A DNA stretch of 64,000 nucleotides from Trichopria drosophilae. Taxonomy: Eukaryota > Arthropoda > Insecta > Hymenoptera > Diapriidae. How positions within the stretch are numbered: the stretch's first letter is position 1; every line of letters starts with the position of its first letter. Positions 60,344-64,000 of this stretch are shown here, in pieces. The position numbers and the translations under genes were made by a program. Location of the stretch: NCBI GenBank assembly GCA_030407085.1, contig CM059586.1, forward strand, positions 92,563,501 to 92,627,500, written 5' to 3'. Under the pieces are notes generated by a model. That model was given only the letters and a program-made list of their open reading frames with translations, was not told the origin of the DNA and searched no databases.

Positions 60344-61208
60344 TACACTAAGAAAAAAATCCATAGTTAAATTGACTATATGGCATAGTTGGAAAAATAT
60401 AGTTAAAACTACTATGAAAAATAGTTAAATTTCCCACTTTCATAGTCGGTTGTACTATAATTCTGTTGCACCAACTATTTCCTCATAGTTAAAAAAAGCA
60501 ACTATGTAGAATGATTTAAATAAATACGATAAATATCGTTAAAATAACTATAATCCATTGTAGTCCTCATTTCACACTATGTCTCGTAGTAAATCTTCAT
60601 ATTTACTATTATTCATAGTTAACGTTTGTATTTACTGTAAATTCATAGTAAAGACTGCCGCACCTCGTGTGTTTTGATGCCGCCAGGTGGCGACGCGGCG
60701 TTCGCAACTTTTTTTCTTCGAGCCCGTGGCTCCCGTTATTGAAATGGATTTTCATTTGGTCATAAGAAGGACGTGTATCTGTATACTAGTAATTATAATC
60801 GGCTAGAGTGTGACATTCACAAACTTAGCGCCTATATTTATTTTTTGTTTTTCTCTTTGTTTTCTTGTTTATTTTAAACAAAAAACGAATGGAGAATAGT
60901 GGACTTTTCATATGATGTAATATATATAGTTTACACATATTTTCATAAAGTAAATATTGACTCCTCTCCATATTTTTTATGACAATATCTTATACAATAT
61001 CTCTCAGTGAAGGTAGTAATTTTCTGAAATGACTATTTCAAAATAGTTGAGTCTACTTGTCTATTATGATAAGTAACGTTTCGAATCATGAAACAATAGG
61101 TAAACTTTACTATTTCAGAATAGTTATTTTAACTATTACCATGCCTAGTCCTCATTTCACACTTGATTCATAGTAAAAATAATTTCAACTACTTTTTTTC
61201 TGAGTGTA
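60344..61208. mobile_element. 865-bp MITE-like element dense in ATAGTT/AACTAT words
   Basis: The left end TACACTAAGAAAAAAAT and the inverted right end TTTTTTTCTGAGTGTA give TACACT(A/C)AGAAAAAAA termini. The outer 300 bp on the left and about 180 bp on the right are crowded with ATAGTT, AACTAT and CATAGT words in both orientations. The interior of 60660-61000 is different and includes a GC-richer block. Confidence 0.6.
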
Positions 61209-62188
61209 TGGGAGAGGCAACTGTTGTGGAACGAGTTTTGTTTATTGCCGATAACTTTGATCGGATCATTCAATTTCGATGATGGAGCACCGTTGCAAAG
61301 TTAACATCAACACCTAACTTTTTGCGTTTGCAAATAAAATGATTCCATGCAACACATAGAAAGCTGGATCAATTTTAGAAAGATAGATTTTTTGGGGAAA
61401 TTAAGAAAGTGACTCCGGTTGTGCAACACTTCAAAAAATCCGCTCAAACGTTAAAATTATTGAGTAAAACCAATAGAAATTTCAAATTTATGAGTTTTTA
61501 ATATTATTGAATGTTATCGAATGGAGACCGTGTGATTTGTTTATTTTTCCAATACAAAGCATTTCGTGTTTATTTGAATTTTGTTTACATACTTTGTATT
61601 TATCGAAGTTCAGTGACTTTGCCTTTAATATTTGACCTAAAAATTGCTTCACTGTAATAATGATGATGATATTTGATGTTAACAATGTCAAAAGAATGAT
61701 TTTCTTTAGTGCTGTATATTTTAATTTTGTAAATGACTTAGGAAATTTATTCATGTCCATCCATTGTTTAACCAAAAATCCTTCTGTATAATAAAATATA
61801 GATCCGAAACTAAGTTTATACGAAAAGTGTACTAAAAGTAGTAAACAAAATTAATGTCTAGAGAAACTATAGGTATCCGCAATCCACTTTTGTTGAAAAT
61901 GTTAAGAAACTTCGAATAACATGAAGACTTTTAGAAATTGGTTGTCCTTTGTATTTCAAAAAAAATGTTGCTAGGTTTCTTCTGAACCTACGTACAAGTG
62001 GGTCACATCTACACTTTCGATCCTACATTTAAAAACAAAGACTAATTATCAGTATTTGTTGGAAATTTAAATTAGATACTACAATCATAAGCATATAAAT
62101 ATACTGCTTAATTATTTATTATTATTTATTAGTTAATTTTTTTTCTTGAGTACCATAAAACGACTTTACCAATGTCCTTTTATAGTAG
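61209..62188. other. AT-rich stretch without recognised feature
   Basis: No gene or repeat recognised; the minus-strand open frame at 61488-61775 has no recognisable motif. Confidence 0.4.
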
Positions 62189-62555
62189 TCAGCAGGTTCT
62201 AGGTTGATCAACCTCTACATAAAGTTTCAGATCATCAGCGAACAGAAGTGGTGTCGAATAGGAGATAACCGAAGTTATATCATTGATAAACAAGTTGAAC
62301 AGGAGTGGACCTAGATGCGATCTTTGTGGTACACCAGATGTAACAAGAATAGATCGAGATCTTGTGATTTTATATCGAGCAAAGAGCATTCTTTTAGAAA
62401 GATATGATTCAATCCATGTCACGAATGATAAGCGGAAGCCCATATATTTTAATTTGGTTAGTAGATTTTCATGGTTAACGGAGTTAAACGCCTTTGTAGA
62501 GTCATTGTAAATAGCATTAACTTGCCTACCTTTATTTAAAAAGGAAATTACTGCT
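62189..62555 (-). pseudogene. LINE (non-LTR retrotransposon) reverse-transcriptase fragment
   Basis: The minus strand is open from about 62555. It reads SFLNKGRQVNAIYNDSTKAF, where LINEs have YTDFSKAFD (motif A), then KYMGFRLSFVTWIESYLSKR, then GVPQRSHLGPLLFNLFINDI and the catalytic LLFADDLKLY, before a TGA. Motif A has lost an aspartate-context residue (D/F-S-K-A-F-D to N/D-S-T-K-A-F-N), and GVPQG has become GVPQR. The fragment lacks the rest of RT and ORF2, so it is dead. Jockey-like by motif style. Confidence 0.8.
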
Positions 62556-64000
62556 CATATAAAAATAAATTTGTTATGATATATATCTCTCTTGGGCAAA
62601 AACATGTTGAAATAAGGAAATTACACTGACAAGCAACACTACCTAAGTGTGACACGCCAATTGGACTGTAAGTTGGTATATTTTCAGAATTCCGAAAAAT
62701 AATCAATACCTATTTCGTTTATCGGCAAAGAAAAATGTATAATATCATGCGCACACATGTGAACTCATTAAATGGTGCCTGAGGATTTTTTAGTTAGCTG
62801 ATTTTTTTTGGGCAGCCCTAGTTTTAGAAAAGTTTTTCACTTTTCATAATACTTAGTCTCTATTGGCTATTTGCGTCACTGATTTTGATTCTGAAGTAAA
62901 AATTGAAATATTCAAAATGGAGCATCGAAAATGGTGGACTAAATTTCATAAAAGGTGTTTCACAAAAAGTAGTATGTAGACGTTTTTGAGGCCATGATTT
63001 TATATGAAAAACGAAAAAGCTTTGTAATATTCGATTTGCCATTTTGGTTCCATTTTGAATGTTGTAAATATGACCTCAAATTTGAAATTAGCAACCGAAA
63101 AATACCTTATGGAAATGCGTTTTTCTTCATATATACGTGCATATATTATTGTATATTTTAGAGGTTTTCGCGAAATTGAAGAGTCAGTTTCACTTCTGCT
63201 TCGCCGATAAAAAATACCTCTCGATTATCGGAGTTCTAAAAATATGCCAACATGAGGTCCAATCGGGTAAATTTCATATTGTCGGGTATCAGCGGAAGAT
63301 TTACTGAAAATGAAGGAATTGTCTAATCAAGAAATGAATTAATTAGAATACCTGTACCAGTATGGGAAATTTTGTAGGGAAAATATTCTAAGGGAAGCTC
63401 TTAAATCGCTTGTGTGCAATTTTTGTCTGTTTTATCATTCTCCTAAGTTCAGGTAAAAACAAACAAGTTTAATTTTATTATTTCTAAAAACATTTTAGGA
63501 TTACTTTAGCTTAGGAGCTTTCGCATTAAAAACATTTAATAGGAAAAATGCCATTCAAAGAGAATAAAAATGACAACATTTTCAATCATAAAAAATGTTT
63601 AGATAGCAGGGTTTTTTGTTTTATATAAATTGAGAATTTTTACGATGAAACTGTATCGATTTGTTCTTAGATTTTTTTCTCCTGGTTAATTTTAATATTT
63701 GAAGACCATGAAGGGAGATTTTTTGGACTAAACTATAAATTGTGTTTTGATCAAGAAAAACTGTTCGATTTATTATTTAATATTTTTTTAGAAAAATTGA
63801 GAACTTATTAAATATTATGTTGAATATTAAAAAAAATCGGCAAATTTAAAACTTTAGTTTAGAACCTAATTGGTTATTGCAATAGTACATAGAAAAACTG
63901 ACATATTTGTTTGTTCATGTATCTTTTAAAAAAATCTTATTGATTAAGCAATCTTCATTTAAACCCTTGTATAAAAATCGATTTGCCGTCAATTTTGCAT
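62556..64000. other. AT-rich stretch with a GATTTTGATTCTGAAG dispersed repeat
   Basis: Around 62870-63110 it holds a diverged inverted pair of the ATTCAAAATGG/CCATTTTGAAT dispersed repeat. The rest, to the window end, shows nothing recognisable. Confidence 0.4.

Noticed and set aside
1..64000. CRISPR arrays, bacterial operons, riboswitches or phage
   Set aside because: No regularly spaced identical repeats with unique spacers, no operon-like gene packing; introns, SINEs and BEL/LINE elements show a eukaryotic chromosome.

Overview
The window is animal, almost certainly insect, chromosomal DNA. It is strongly AT-rich, its coding exons are short and carry GTAAGT-type donors, and it contains a BEL/Pao retrotransposon, LINE fragments, tRNA- and 5S-derived SINE-like sequences and many inverted-repeat elements. 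A secreted PLA1-type lipase close to vespid-venom phospholipase A1 fits Hymenoptera best; that placement is inference. Real genes are few, and most of the window is repeats and AT-rich DNA.

Layout. At 1551-8481 (minus strand) there is a complete four-exon phospholipase A1-like gene, with signal peptide, catalytic Ser/Asp/His and stop. Its 5.4 kb first intron holds a textbook SINE with 20-bp target-site duplications, plus a foldback element. From 9.5 to 25 kb no certain gene is seen: there are several MITE-like or foldback elements, a possible 35-nt exon (13378-13412) and a clear signal-peptide exon on the plus strand (19623-19686). At 25.0-30.35 kb lies a degenerate minus-strand BEL/Pao element with all domains recognisable but two frameshifts and one internal stop. 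At 31.1-35.6 kb is a composite foldback with arms of about 1.1 kb, one arm carrying a 52-bp hairpin insertion between TTAA duplications. At 38.0-48.1 kb is an array of a secreted-protein family: a relic exon (38033-38124) and two large single-exon copies of about 550 residues (38773-40427 and 46423-48080). These read as a Cry-type (delta-endotoxin-like) helical bundle followed by a jacalin-like beta-prism. Between the copies lie a scrambled LINE RNase H and MITEs. From 48 to 64 kb are many more palindromic elements, a 5S rRNA-derived sequence (56246-56350) and a LINE reverse-transcriptase fragment (about 62189-62555).

How it fits together. The two secretory loci, PLA1-like and Cry/jacalin-like, share one gene plan: a tiny phase-1 signal-peptide exon joined by a long intron to the body of the protein. 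The only signal exon seen upstream of the Cry-like copies has the same splice phase (1) as all three array acceptors. One first exon may therefore serve alternative terminal exons, though this needs transcript evidence. The first 610 bp of the two large copies, including intron and splice acceptor, differ at only three positions, while the middle of the coding region is well diverged. That pattern indicates recent gene conversion or segmental duplication. The single long exon behind a separate signal exon is compatible with an ancient horizontally acquired toxin gene, but the sequence alone cannot prove it.
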